Below are positions 1 through 6,745 of a stretch of 8,333 nt of DNA, one piece after another; positions within the stretch are counted from its first letter, which is position 1; every line of letters begins with the position of its first letter. The stretch is from assembly GCA_007127625.1 (NCBI GenBank), contig SKYZ01000412.1:1-8333 (forward strand), given 5' to 3'. Source of the stretch: Aquisalimonas sp. Its GTDB lineage: Bacteria > Pseudomonadota > Gammaproteobacteria > Nitrococcales > Aquisalimonadaceae. The notes beneath the pieces are model-generated. The model was not told the origin of the DNA, ran no database searches, and saw only the letters and a program-made list of their open reading frames with translations. The translations under genes were made by a program, and so were the position numbers.

Positions 1-985
1 ACACCTTGGCATGCAGCGGATTGTCGCACGCGGCCTCGACAACAACCTCGTTGGCGACTTCCTGCACCCGCTCCAGTTCATCTTCCGGCATCTGGCTGAT
101 CTCCACGCCGGCTTCCTTGAAGCCTTCGGTGCCCTCGGTGGAGCCACGCTCGGACCAGGCGATGGACCAGGCCATGGTGGCCTCGGCGGCGACCTTCAGC
201 GCCTCCTGGGTCTGTTCGGGCAGGGCGTCCCAGGCGTCCTTGTTGATCATCACGCCGAAAACGCTGGCGGACTGGTGCCAGCCCGGGGTGGCCCAGTAGT
301 CGACGATTTCGTGGAAGCCGATCTTGTAGTCCACGCCGGGAGTGGAGAACTCCGCCCCGTCGACCACGCCGCGCTCCACGGCCTGGTAGATCTCGTCACC
401 GGCGAGGGTGACCTGGGAACCCCCGAGGCGCTCGAGGACGCGCCCCTGGTCACGGCCGGCCAGACGCAAACGCATGCCGTCCAGGTCGTCGATGGACTCG
501 ATCTTGGTGCGGCCCATGAAGCCGGACTCGTTGTTGGTGATACCGTAGGGCAGGTACACCATGTCGTACTCGCCGTAGACCTCCTGGTAGATGTCCCAGC
601 CGCCCCATTCGAAAATCCAGTTCAGGTAGTCAACGGCATTGAACATCATGGTGTGGGTGGCCAGGGGCGAGAAGGCGGAGTCGCGGCCGGCCCAGTAGTC
701 CGGCCAGTCGCCCGAGGCTTCGATGCTGCCGGTTTCCGTGGCGTCGAAGACTTCGCCGGCCGGCATCAGGCTGCCACCGGCGCGGAAGTCGATCTCGATC
801 TGATCGCCGGCGATGCGGTGGACGGTATCCACCCAGCGGCGGTCGATCTGGATCAGGTCGATGGCGTCGGACCAGGTGGTGGTCATGGTCCACTCCGCCT
901 TGTCGGCATGGACGGTGGTGCTCATGGTCCCAAGGGCAAGGCCAGCGGTCAGGCCGCCGATGGCGAGTCGAGTCAAGTGTTTCAT
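1..985 (-). CDS. dctP: TRAP transporter periplasmic substrate-binding protein, DctP family (3' end cut by window edge)
   Basis: Extracytoplasmic receptor that captures a small carboxylate-type solute in the periplasm and delivers it to the DctQ/DctM membrane permease of a sodium-driven TRAP importer. I translated this frame by hand: ATG at 985-983, then 328 uninterrupted codons to the left edge. DctP proteins are usually about 330-370 residues, so only a short C-terminus is missing. Residues 1-27 are a Sec signal peptide (KR-containing start, hydrophobic core, VHA cleavage site). The family signature is seen as SIDDLDGMRLR (164-174), whose arginines sit where the carboxylate-binding Arg lies, then a VDGAEF stretch (208-213) and TPGWHQ (233-238). 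The TPGWHQ motif resembles the keto-acid / mannitol-chloroaromatic subgroup of TRAP receptors. An AGGAGG ribosome site (992-997) lies 6 nt before the ATG. The gene stands first behind a sigma-54 promoter, so dctQ and dctM are expected past the left edge. The substrate cannot be named. Confidence 0.93.
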   Translation of the reverse strand, partial: MKHLTRLAIGGLTAGLALGTMSTTVHADKAEWTMTTTWSDAIDLIQIDRRWVDTVHRIAGDQIEIDFRAGGSLMPAGEVFDATETGSIEASGDWPDYWAGRDSAFSPLATHTMMFNAVDYLNWIFEWGGWDIYQEVYGEYDMVYLPYGITNNESGFMGRTKIESIDDLDGMRLRLAGRDQGRVLERLGGSQVTLAGDEIYQAVERGVVDGAEFSTPGVDYKIGFHEIVDYWATPGWHQSASVFGVMINKDAWDALPEQTQEALKVAAEATMAWSIAWSERGSTEGTEGFKEAGVEISQMPEDELERVQEVANEVVVEAACDNPLHAKV

Positions 986-990
986 GGTTC

Positions 991-997
991 TCCTCCT
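991..997 (-). promoter_or_regulatory. Ribosome binding site of dctP
   Basis: AGGAGGA read on the minus strand, a full Shine-Dalgarno match with about 6 nt to the ATG at 985. It fixes the dctP start and predicts strong translation once the sigma-54 promoter is active. Confidence 0.85.
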
Positions 998-1012
998 GCG
1001 TATTCTGTGTCT

Positions 1013-1032
1013 TCCGGCGCGGGTGCGCCGGA
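1013..1032 (-). repeat. Leader hairpin 1 of dctP (8-bp perfect inverted repeat, 4-nt loop)
   Basis: Arms 1013-1020 (TCCGGCGC) and 1025-1032 (GCGCCGGA) are exact reverse complements around a 4-nt loop. In the minus-strand transcript this is a very stable stem ending about 15 nt before the Shine-Dalgarno. There is no U-run after it, so it is not a standard terminator. mRNA stabilisation or translation control is possible but is inference. Confidence 0.55.
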
Positions 1033-1044
1033 GAGCCCTGGCAT

Positions 1045-1070
1045 CGCTGCACGGGCGTCGCCATGCAGCG
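1045..1070 (-). repeat. Leader hairpin 2 of dctP (7-bp inverted repeat)
   Basis: Arms CGCTGCA (1045-1051) and TGCAGCG (1064-1070) are perfect reverse complements. An inner GGC/GCC pair (1054-1056 with 1060-1062) extends the stem. It lies at the very 5' end of the transcript predicted from the sigma-54 promoter (start near 1075). It may protect the 5' end, or it may be chance in GC-rich DNA. Confidence 0.4.
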
Positions 1071-1085
1071 ACTCGGCTCATCCCT

Positions 1086-1101
1086 AGCAGGCTTCGTGCC
1101 A
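1086..1101 (-). promoter_or_regulatory. Sigma-54 (RpoN) -24/-12 promoter of the TRAP transporter operon
   Basis: The minus strand reads TGGCACGAAGCCTGCT. It agrees with the established -24/-12 consensus TGGCACGNNNNTTGCW at 11 of the 12 defined positions, including the invariant GG and GC at the correct spacing. Transcription should begin near 1075, giving a leader of about 90 nt before dctP. The neighbouring regulator is a sigma-54 activator, which supports the call independently of the consensus match. Confidence 0.88.
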
Positions 1102-1185
1102 TGTGCCGAGGTGTTCCCCAAGCTACTGATATAACGGCGCTCCCTTTCTGTGTCGCGGTGTCGTGCGGAGGGATGCTGCGGGCGT

Positions 1186-1203
1186 TGTCCGGATTTCCGG
1201 ACA
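1186..1203. promoter_or_regulatory. Upstream activator site 1 (perfect palindrome TGTCCGGA-TT-TCCGGACA)
   Basis: An 18-bp perfect dyad with 8-bp arms and a 2-bp centre. Its centre is about 100 bp upstream of the -24 element of the sigma-54 promoter. This is the normal range for an enhancer site bound by the Fis-type helix-turn-helix of a bacterial enhancer-binding protein. It is the best-conserved of three copies. Assignment to the adjacent regulator is inference from position and symmetry. Confidence 0.75.
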
Positions 1204-1228
1204 TTATCCGGTTATTACGCTCCGAGAG

Positions 1229-1246
1229 TGTCCGGAGATCAGGGCA
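1229..1246. promoter_or_regulatory. Upstream activator site 2 (TGTCCGGA-GA-TCAGGGCA)
   Basis: Same length and architecture as site 1. The left arm is identical and the right arm differs at two positions. Its centre is 43 bp (about four helical turns) from site 1 and 20 bp (about two turns) from site 3, so bound dimers would lie on nearly the same DNA face. Confidence 0.65.
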
Positions 1247-1248
1247 TG

Positions 1249-1266
1249 TGTCCGGGTTTCAGGACA
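1249..1266. promoter_or_regulatory. Upstream activator site 3 (TGTCCGGG-TT-TCAGGACA), overlapping the regulator stop codon
   Basis: Third copy of the 18-bp dyad. The outer 5-bp arms TGTCC/GGACA are perfect and the inner positions are degenerate. It overlaps the last codons and the stop (1259-1261) of the sigma-54 activator gene, so the enhancer extends into the coding sequence of its presumed binder. Confidence 0.65.
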
Positions 1267-2683
1267 TCCGGGCCAGTTTTTCGTACAGCACGGACCGGGA
1301 GATGCCCAGCATGCGGGCTGCCTGACTGCGATTGCCGCCCGCCGCGCGCAGGGCGTCCTCGATCGCCGCCTGCTCCGCCGCGGCCACCGTCTCTGCCAGG
1401 GGCCGCACGGGGCCGGCCGGCGGATTCGCCGAAGGTGGCCCGCCAAGCCCCTCCGTGGGCACCGGGAGCACTGCGGCCATGTCCGGCGCCGACAGTGCCT
1501 GCTCGCCCTCGTTCAGGGTCAGCGCCTGGGCCAGCGCGTTGCGCAGCTCGCGGATGTTTCCGGGCCAGTGATACTGGTGGAGCACGGCGAGGCCCTCGGC
1601 GGTGAGTTCGGCATGGAGCTCGCCCCCGAGGGCAATGTCTTCCAGCAGGGTTTCGCACAGCACGCCCAGGTCGTTGAGGCGCTCCCGCAGCGGTGGCACG
1701 CGGATCTCCAGGACGTTGAGCCGGTAGTACAGGTCCGAGCGGAAGGTGCCGTCGCGGAGCATGGCGTCCATGTCGCGGCTGGTGGCGGCGATGATCCGCA
1801 CGTCCACCGAATGGACGGTGTTCGACCCCAGGGGCTCCACTTCCTGCTCTTCCAGCACCCGCAGCAGCTTGGCCTGCAGTGCCAAGGGCATGTCACCGAT
1901 CTCGTCCAGGAACAGGGTGCCGCCGTGGGCGAGCTGGAACTTTCCTTCCCGGGCCCGCTCGCCGGCGCCGGTGTAGGCGCCCGGCGCGACGCCGAAGAAC
2001 TCGGCCTCCAGCAGATTCTCGGGGATGGCCGCCAGGTTGACGCCAACGAAAGGGCGATTCGCCCGCGCCGAGGCGCTGTGGATCGCCTGCGCAAGGATCT
2101 CCTTGCCGGTGCCTGTCTCTCCCAGCAGCAGGACCGGAGTTTCACGACCGGCCGCAAGCCGGGCCCGGCGCTTGACCTCCAGTGCCGCCGGACTGGCGCC
2201 GACGAAATCCGACAGGCTGTAACGCGCCGAGCGACGTGCCAGCGCCCGGCGGGCGGCTGCCAGGTCTTCCTGCAGCCGGCGGTACTTGCCCATGAGGGGC
2301 GCCAGGGGCTGGAGATCGTCGTACACCACGAACGCCAGGGCACCGATGACGCGGCCGCCGTCGACCACTGGCAGCCGCGTCACCACCAGCTGCTGGTCCC
2401 GGAATTCCATGATATCCAGTAATTTCGGTTGCCCGGTCCGGACCGTCTCCGGCATGCGGGTGTTGGGGATGACCTCGCGCACTGGCCGGCCCACAAGCTG
2501 CTCCGGCGGTTCACCGATCAGGCGTGCGTAGCTGGGGTTGATCCAGCTGATGCGGCCGTCGGCGTCCACGGCGATGGCGCCGGCACTGGCCTGCTCCAGG
2601 TGGGGCAGCAGTGCCTTCATGAGTTCCCGCGTCACGCCCATGGCGGGATCACGGAATGATTCGGCCGGTTCCATGCCCGTCAT
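1259..2683 (-). CDS. PAS-domain sigma-54-dependent transcriptional activator (enhancer-binding protein, Fis-type HTH)
   Basis: An activator that remodels RNA polymerase-sigma-54 by ATP hydrolysis. In its 474 residues, a PAS-like sensor occupies about 25-125, with INPSYARLIGEPPEQLVG (48-65) and the NTRMPETVRTGQ loop (74-85). A short helical linker follows, then the AAA+ domain at about 155-390: Walker A GETGTGKE (188-195), the sigma-54-contact loop GAYTGA (235-240, the common Tyr variant of GAFTGA), Walker B GTLFLDEIGD (255-264), arginine fingers in FRSDLYYRLN (314-323) and sensor II WPGNIRELRN (373-382). The C-terminus is a Fis-type helix-turn-helix (GGNRSQAARMLGISRSVLYEKL, 449-470). All catalytic motifs are intact. 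There is no receiver domain, so activation is probably by a ligand or signal at the PAS domain. AGGAAGG, which overlaps the upstream gene's stop, precedes the ATG, and a second Met lies at codon 4. It likely controls the TRAP operon through the three palindromes just downstream of its stop. Its exact subfamily is not certain. Confidence 0.95.
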   Translation of the reverse strand: MTGMEPAESFRDPAMGVTRELMKALLPHLEQASAGAIAVDADGRISWINPSYARLIGEPPEQLVGRPVREVIPNTRMPETVRTGQPKLLDIMEFRDQQLVVTRLPVVDGGRVIGALAFVVYDDLQPLAPLMGKYRRLQEDLAAARRALARRSARYSLSDFVGASPAALEVKRRARLAAGRETPVLLLGETGTGKEILAQAIHSASARANRPFVGVNLAAIPENLLEAEFFGVAPGAYTGAGERAREGKFQLAHGGTLFLDEIGDMPLALQAKLLRVLEEQEVEPLGSNTVHSVDVRIIAATSRDMDAMLRDGTFRSDLYYRLNVLEIRVPPLRERLNDLGVLCETLLEDIALGGELHAELTAEGLAVLHQYHWPGNIRELRNALAQALTLNEGEQALSAPDMAAVLPVPTEGLGGPPSANPPAGPVRPLAETVAAAEQAAIEDALRAAGGNRSQAARMLGISRSVLYEKLARMS

Positions 2684-2695
2684 CGTGACACCTTC

Positions 2696-4726
2696 CTACT
2701 CACCGGCAAAAACGTCGCTGGGCGCCTGCATGAAGTAGCCCTGAATGTAGTCCACACCGGCGCCCCAGAGCACGGACAAGCTGGAGGCGTCCTGGACCAG
2801 TGCCGCAACAGTGCGTACACCGGCACTACGGGCCTGACTGGTGATGGCCTGCACGTCGGCGCGCAGTGTCGGGTTCGTGCCGATCTCCCGGGTCAGCGCC
2901 GGTGACAGTTTGATGTACTTCAGCGGCAAACGCTGCAGCAGATTGTTGCCGTCTGCCCGCGCCCCGTAATGCTCCAGGGCGAGGGCACAGCCCAGTGGCT
3001 GCAACGCCTCCATCAGTGCCACCGTCTCGGCGAGGTGGGTGGCGGCGGCCTCCTGGGTGAGCTGGAAGACCAGGCGATCTCCGGGGACGCCCTGTTCACG
3101 CAGCTGATCCGCGAGCCAGCGGGGGAAACGGCCGTCCGCCACCGTCTCCGGAAACAGCTTCACGAACAGGATGGGTCGGTGGTCGCGCCGCGCCTGGCTG
3201 GCGAGAACGTCCACCGCCTGACCAACGATCCAGTGGTCCAGGCGTGTCGTCAGGCCAAGGCGCTGCGCGGCCGGCAGAAACTCCTGGGGGAGTACTTCGC
3301 CACCCTGCTCGTCGAGCATGCGTACGAACACCTCGTACACGGAGACCGGCGTGCCGCTGAGGCTGGCGATGGGTTGGTACACCAGCCGGAAGCGCCCCCG
3401 GTCCAGGGCGTTCGTGAGAGGACCGCTCCAGTCAATGGTTTCTGCCGTAGCCTCGCCGGTGGTGGCCGCCTCGGCCGCTGTGTCACCGGCCAGCGCCGCG
3501 TCCCGGGCGCGTGCCAGGGCTGCGTCGGCGTTGCTCAGGTCCGTGCGCAGCAGGGTCAACCCGAGGCGTGCGCGCGTGGCGGGTGCCTGCTGCTCCAGTG
3601 CCTCCTGCAGGCGGGCGGTGAGATGCTCCAGTTCCGCGGCATCGGCGCCGAACAGCAGGGCGGCGTAGACACCCTCATCAACACGGGCCGCCAGCGCAGT
3701 GGCGGGGAGCAGTGCCTGCAACCTGCGCGCCGTGGCGACCATCAGGGCCCGTTGAACCCGAGGGTCCCGGCCGGTGGTAGCCTCCGCCGCCTCCACCTGC
3801 AGATAGAGCAGGGTGGTGCGGTGTTCGTTGCCGCGGCTCAGCGCCAGTGCCTGCCGGAGCTCCTCCAGCACATGACCGGGGCTGTCCAGGCCCGTGTCCG
3901 GATCGCGGCGTGCCAGGTAGCGGGCGCTGGACTGCAGCCCGGCCACGCGCTCCAGCCGGCTGCGGACAATTGCCGTGAGGTCCGTGGCGGGTACCGGCAG
4001 CCCGACGACACCGTCGATCCCGGCGCGGGCGGCCAGGCCATCGAAACGTCGCTTGTCGCCGGCGGTGAGAATCAGAGCCGGCAGGCCGTAATGCCGGCTG
4101 TCCTGCCGCAGCATTTGCATCAGTTCCGCAGCGTCCACCGCGGCCAGGTCCCCCGACACCAGGAGTATGTCCGGTCGGTTGGCACGCACTTGATCCAGCA
4201 GCTGCATGGGGTCGTCCAGAACGGTGGTGGTCATGCCGCCGGTGTGAAGGCAAGCGCCGGTGTCAGCGAGGGCGCCGGTATCGTCCACCAGCAGTGCGTG
4301 CAGGTGCTCGGCTGCCCCCAGTCCACGCAGCTGATGGAGCCGGTGGGCGAGGACGGAGGGGTTGAACGGGCGTGTGAACCAGGCCTGCGCGCCGGCACGT
4401 ACGGCCCGCAGACGCTGTTCCACGCCGTCGTTCCGGCCCACGACGACCAACGGCGCCGGGCCGCATCGCCCGCTTGCATGGATATCCTCCAGCACCGCGG
4501 AGGTGGCGTCGTCGGGCAGGAGTTCATCGTCCAGCACCACCGCGCTGGGCGGTGTTGCCGCGGCAGCGTTGCGGAAGACGTCCAGGTTGACCGCGTGGCG
4601 GGTGCGCAGGCCGAAGTCCCGCAGTCTGCCGGCAAGTTGCTCACCCATTCTGCCGTCCTTGAACACCAGGAATACCGGTGCGTCGCCCCGAGCGGCACCC
4701 GTGCTCGTGTCACTCCCTGCGGTCAT
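2696..4726 (-). CDS. FimX-like multidomain protein: two pseudo-receivers, degenerate GGDEF and degenerate EAL domain
   Basis: Cytoplasmic, 676 residues, with no membrane segment. Receiver-like domain 1 (about 17-135) keeps an Asp pair (D66/D67) but has Arg in FTRPF (117-121) where receivers carry Lys. Receiver-like domain 2 (about 142-258) keeps acidic D148/D149, but the phospho-acceptor strand reads ILLVSGDL and the Lys is gone. The GGDEF-like domain (about 268-415) starts normally with RRDPDTGL (273-280), but its signature is ARVDEGVYAALL (347-358). The EAL-like domain (about 433-672) has EVF for EAL (465-467), Lys523 for the metal-binding Asn, EHYG (585-588) for DDFG and AALVQ (641-645) for AEGVE. 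It keeps YQP (450-452) and YIQGYFMQAP (660-669). Neither cyclic-di-GMP synthesis nor hydrolysis is expected. By analogy with FimX, it may bind the nucleotide and scaffold a partner. GGAGG lies 7 nt before the ATG. The stop is 12 bp from the sigma-54 activator, so the two genes are probably co-transcribed. Confidence 0.88.
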   Translation of the reverse strand: MTAGSDTSTGAARGDAPVFLVFKDGRMGEQLAGRLRDFGLRTRHAVNLDVFRNAAAATPPSAVVLDDELLPDDATSAVLEDIHASGRCGPAPLVVVGRNDGVEQRLRAVRAGAQAWFTRPFNPSVLAHRLHQLRGLGAAEHLHALLVDDTGALADTGACLHTGGMTTTVLDDPMQLLDQVRANRPDILLVSGDLAAVDAAELMQMLRQDSRHYGLPALILTAGDKRRFDGLAARAGIDGVVGLPVPATDLTAIVRSRLERVAGLQSSARYLARRDPDTGLDSPGHVLEELRQALALSRGNEHRTTLLYLQVEAAEATTGRDPRVQRALMVATARRLQALLPATALAARVDEGVYAALLFGADAAELEHLTARLQEALEQQAPATRARLGLTLLRTDLSNADAALARARDAALAGDTAAEAATTGEATAETIDWSGPLTNALDRGRFRLVYQPIASLSGTPVSVYEVFVRMLDEQGGEVLPQEFLPAAQRLGLTTRLDHWIVGQAVDVLASQARRDHRPILFVKLFPETVADGRFPRWLADQLREQGVPGDRLVFQLTQEAAATHLAETVALMEALQPLGCALALEHYGARADGNNLLQRLPLKYIKLSPALTREIGTNPTLRADVQAITSQARSAGVRTVAALVQDASSLSVLWGAGVDYIQGYFMQAPSDVFAGE

Positions 4727-4967
4727 GCGCTCGCCTCCGTCGCCCTATCGTGTCCCGCGAACGGCAACCAGCATAGCGGACCCCGATGGTTGAGGGAAAA
4801 GCTCCCGCGGCAACCCCTGGAAGATCCGGTCGGAGTCTTCTTTGCCAAAGCGCCAACGTCGTTCCCGGGTCGGGGCGCGGGGGCTGATGCAGGCGAGCGC
4901 TGTGCTCACCGGCCTGACTCGCCTACCATGAAGCTCACCATGAGCAGTCGGGACGGATGGGCCGACA
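4727..4967. promoter_or_regulatory. Divergent intergenic region between the FimX-like gene and the PLD gene
   Basis: 241 bp must hold outward promoters for both neighbours. I see only weak sigma-70-like boxes. On the minus strand, TATGCT (4775-4770) has a poor -35 about 17-18 bp upstream. No sigma-54 box and no long dyad are present. The only small symmetry is CTTTG-C-CAAAG (4840-4850). No coding sequence is supported here. Confidence 0.35.
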
Positions 4968-6461
4968 ATGACACGCAGCGGGTGGCGCCAGTGGACGGCC
5001 AAGCGGTGCCGACGCATCGGACTCCTGGTGCTGGCGCTGTTGGTGTGCGTCTATTCGGGCGTCGCGGTCTACCACACCATCAAGCCGTTGCCGGACGGGC
5101 TGAACGCCGCAATGCCCTCACGATCCGACGGTGAGGTTCGCTTCCTGGCCGATTACACCTGGCTGGATGAGGAAGGTCGCCGCCAGATGGATCATGAGAT
5201 CTTCGATCGGATCCTGGCCCTGATCGATGGTGCCGAACGCCTGATCGTCCTCGACATGTTTCTCTTCAACGACTTTGCCGGCGCCAGCGACGATGCCGAT
5301 CTGCGCCCGCTGTCAGCGGAAGTGGCCGATGCGCTGATCCAGCGGAAAGAGCAGCGGCCGGACATGCCCGTTATCCTCATTACCGACCCGATCAACACGC
5401 TCTATGGCGGCATCGAGAACGATCATCTGCAGCGCCTGGAAGCGGCCGGTGTGGACGTGATCGTTACCCGCCTGACGGCTCTGCGTGACTCCAACCCCAT
5501 CTGGTCCGGGTTGTGGCGTCTCTGCTGCCAATGGTTCGGTAATTCACCGGGTGGGTGGCTGCCCAACCCCGTTGGTGATGAGCCGGTTCCCATGCGCAGC
5601 ATTCTGGCCCTGCTCAACTTCAAGGCCAATCACCGGAAAACCCTGTTTGCCGACACGCCGGCTGGCTGGATCGGACTGGTGACCTCGGGGAATCCCCATG
5701 ATGCGTCCAGTGCACACGGCAACATCGCCGTGGAATTCTCCGGCCAGGCTGCTCTGGATCTGCTGGCAACCGAGCGCGCCGTAGCCCGATTCTCCCGCCC
5801 CGAACTGGACTGGCCCGAACCCGATCAGCCACTGGCCGCGGCGGAAGAAGAACCGGTCCCGGCGAATGCATCGGACACACGTGTGCAGGTCCTCACCGAG
5901 GAGGCGGTACTGGAGGGCATTCTGACGTTGCTGGAGCGTTCCCGGGCCGGAGAGTCCGTGGATCTGGCCATTTTCTATCTGTCCCAGCGCGACACGGTGG
6001 AGGCCTTGCTGGCGGCTCATCAGCGCGGCGTCCGGGTGCGCGTGCTGATGGATCCCAATGAAGGGGCGTTCGGTCGTGAAAAGGCCGGCGTCCCGAATCA
6101 GCCGGTTGCTCATGAACTGCACCAGGCCGGCATTCCCGTGCGCTGGTGCAACACCCGGGGGGAGCAATGTCACAGCAAATTCATCCTGCATCGGGGCAAC
6201 GACGGCCGGGGTGAATTCATCGCGGGCTCCGCCAATTTCACCCGGCGCAACCTGGACAATTACAACCTGGAAACCAGTGTCAGCGTCCGGGCCGCGCTGG
6301 ATGCACCCGTCATGGAAGAGGCAGCCGGTTACTTCGATGGTCGTTGGCACAATCGCCCCGGCCAGGAGTTCAGTCTGCCCTACAGCGAATACGAGGAGGA
6401 GAGTCGCCTTCGCTACTGGCAGTATCGATTCATGGAAGCCACCGGCCTGTCGACCTTCTGA
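4968..6461 (+). CDS. Membrane-anchored phospholipase D-superfamily protein (two HKD motifs, second atypical)
   Basis: Likely a phosphatidyltransferase or phosphodiesterase acting on phospholipids at the cytoplasmic membrane, in the cardiolipin-synthase-like part of the PLD superfamily. Of 497 residues, 15-36 form one hydrophobic segment after an Arg/Lys-rich start (RSGWRQWTAKRCRR), which fits a signal anchor with the catalytic body outside. The first PLD half carries a canonical H222-x-K224-x4-D229 motif (HRKTLFAD) followed by SGNPHDASSAHGN (240-252). The second half has H402-S-K404-FILH-R409, so Arg replaces the expected Asp, then GSANFTRRNLDNYN (420-433), which matches the usual GSxN-type follow-up. 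Each superfamily half contributes one His to a shared active site, and both His and Lys pairs are present. The start is the first ATG after an in-frame stop at 4941-4943, with only a weak upstream purine stretch. The gene is solitary, with no partner nearby to narrow the substrate. Confidence 0.9.
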   Translation: MTRSGWRQWTAKRCRRIGLLVLALLVCVYSGVAVYHTIKPLPDGLNAAMPSRSDGEVRFLADYTWLDEEGRRQMDHEIFDRILALIDGAERLIVLDMFLFNDFAGASDDADLRPLSAEVADALIQRKEQRPDMPVILITDPINTLYGGIENDHLQRLEAAGVDVIVTRLTALRDSNPIWSGLWRLCCQWFGNSPGGWLPNPVGDEPVPMRSILALLNFKANHRKTLFADTPAGWIGLVTSGNPHDASSAHGNIAVEFSGQAALDLLATERAVARFSRPELDWPEPDQPLAAAEEEPVPANASDTRVQVLTEEAVLEGILTLLERSRAGESVDLAIFYLSQRDTVEALLAAHQRGVRVRVLMDPNEGAFGREKAGVPNQPVAHELHQAGIPVRWCNTRGEQCHSKFILHRGNDGRGEFIAGSANFTRRNLDNYNLETSVSVRAALDAPVMEEAAGYFDGRWHNRPGQEFSLPYSEYEEESRLRYWQYRFMEATGLSTF

Positions 6462-6745
6462 CCGGGGAAGGGTCCGTCGGCCACCACCGAAGCGTTGGCC
6501 GCGCACCAGTACCCCGCCTACCGAACTTGGGTTACAGGACACGAGGGCACCGAAGTCGAGTGCAGCCCGCGGCTGTCCGGCGCCATCCGGCGCGGCCGGC
6601 CACGCCACTGTGCGGTGCCGAACAGAATGGACTCGGAACCAGCCGTTAGCGTTCCCGGACACCAGCGCACTCAGGGTGACTTGCGCTGGTGCCAACGACC
6701 AGCGCTTCTGGCGCTTGGGCTTTGTGGCTCCGGGAGAGAAAACCA
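6462..6745. other. Intergenic region, leader of the hydrolase gene
   Basis: 284 bp between the PLD stop and the hydrolase start. The short open frames across it show no recognisable protein. No terminator with a T-run follows the PLD gene. The one structured stretch is the alternating inverted repeat at 6661-6706. I could not identify a convincing promoter. Confidence 0.4.
6661..6706 (+). repeat. Three alternating inverted repeats able to form mutually exclusive hairpins
   Basis: ACCAGCGCA (6661-6669) is followed by its exact reverse complement TGCGCTGGT (6682-6690), then by a direct copy ACCAGCGCT (6698-6706). Copy 2 can pair with copy 1 (9 bp, 12-nt loop) or with copy 3 (8 bp, 7-nt loop), but not both. 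The block ends about 40 nt before the hydrolase start codon. The geometry is that of an attenuator or riboswitch-like choice, but no U-run terminator follows. It could equally be a tandem protein-binding site. Confidence 0.5.

Noticed and set aside
11..1087. 358-residue plus-strand open frame over dctP
   Set aside because: Gly/Val/Asp-rich shadow frame. The minus strand encodes a full DctP protein with signal peptide and strong ribosome site.
1163..2422. 419-residue plus-strand open frame over the sigma-54 activator
   Set aside because: No domain signal. The minus strand carries every AAA+ activator motif intact.
4770..4798. Sigma-70-like promoter for the FimX-like gene (TATGCT with TTCCCT upstream)
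   Set aside because: Only 4/6 and 3/6 matches. Such partial matches are common, so it is not listed as a promoter.
2969..5134. 721-residue plus-strand open frame opposite the FimX-like gene
   Set aside because: Its translation has no recognisable domain and a Gln/His/Gly-rich composition typical of antisense GC-rich frames. The opposite strand encodes clear REC/GGDEF/EAL-type domains.
6709..6724. Possible sigma-54 promoter (TGGCGC...) before the hydrolase
   Set aside because: The -24-like part is present, but the invariant GC of the -12 element is missing at the required spacing.
6462..6745. Degraded gene between the PLD and hydrolase genes
   Set aside because: No frame across the gap resembles a protein family, and nothing indicates a frameshifted relic.
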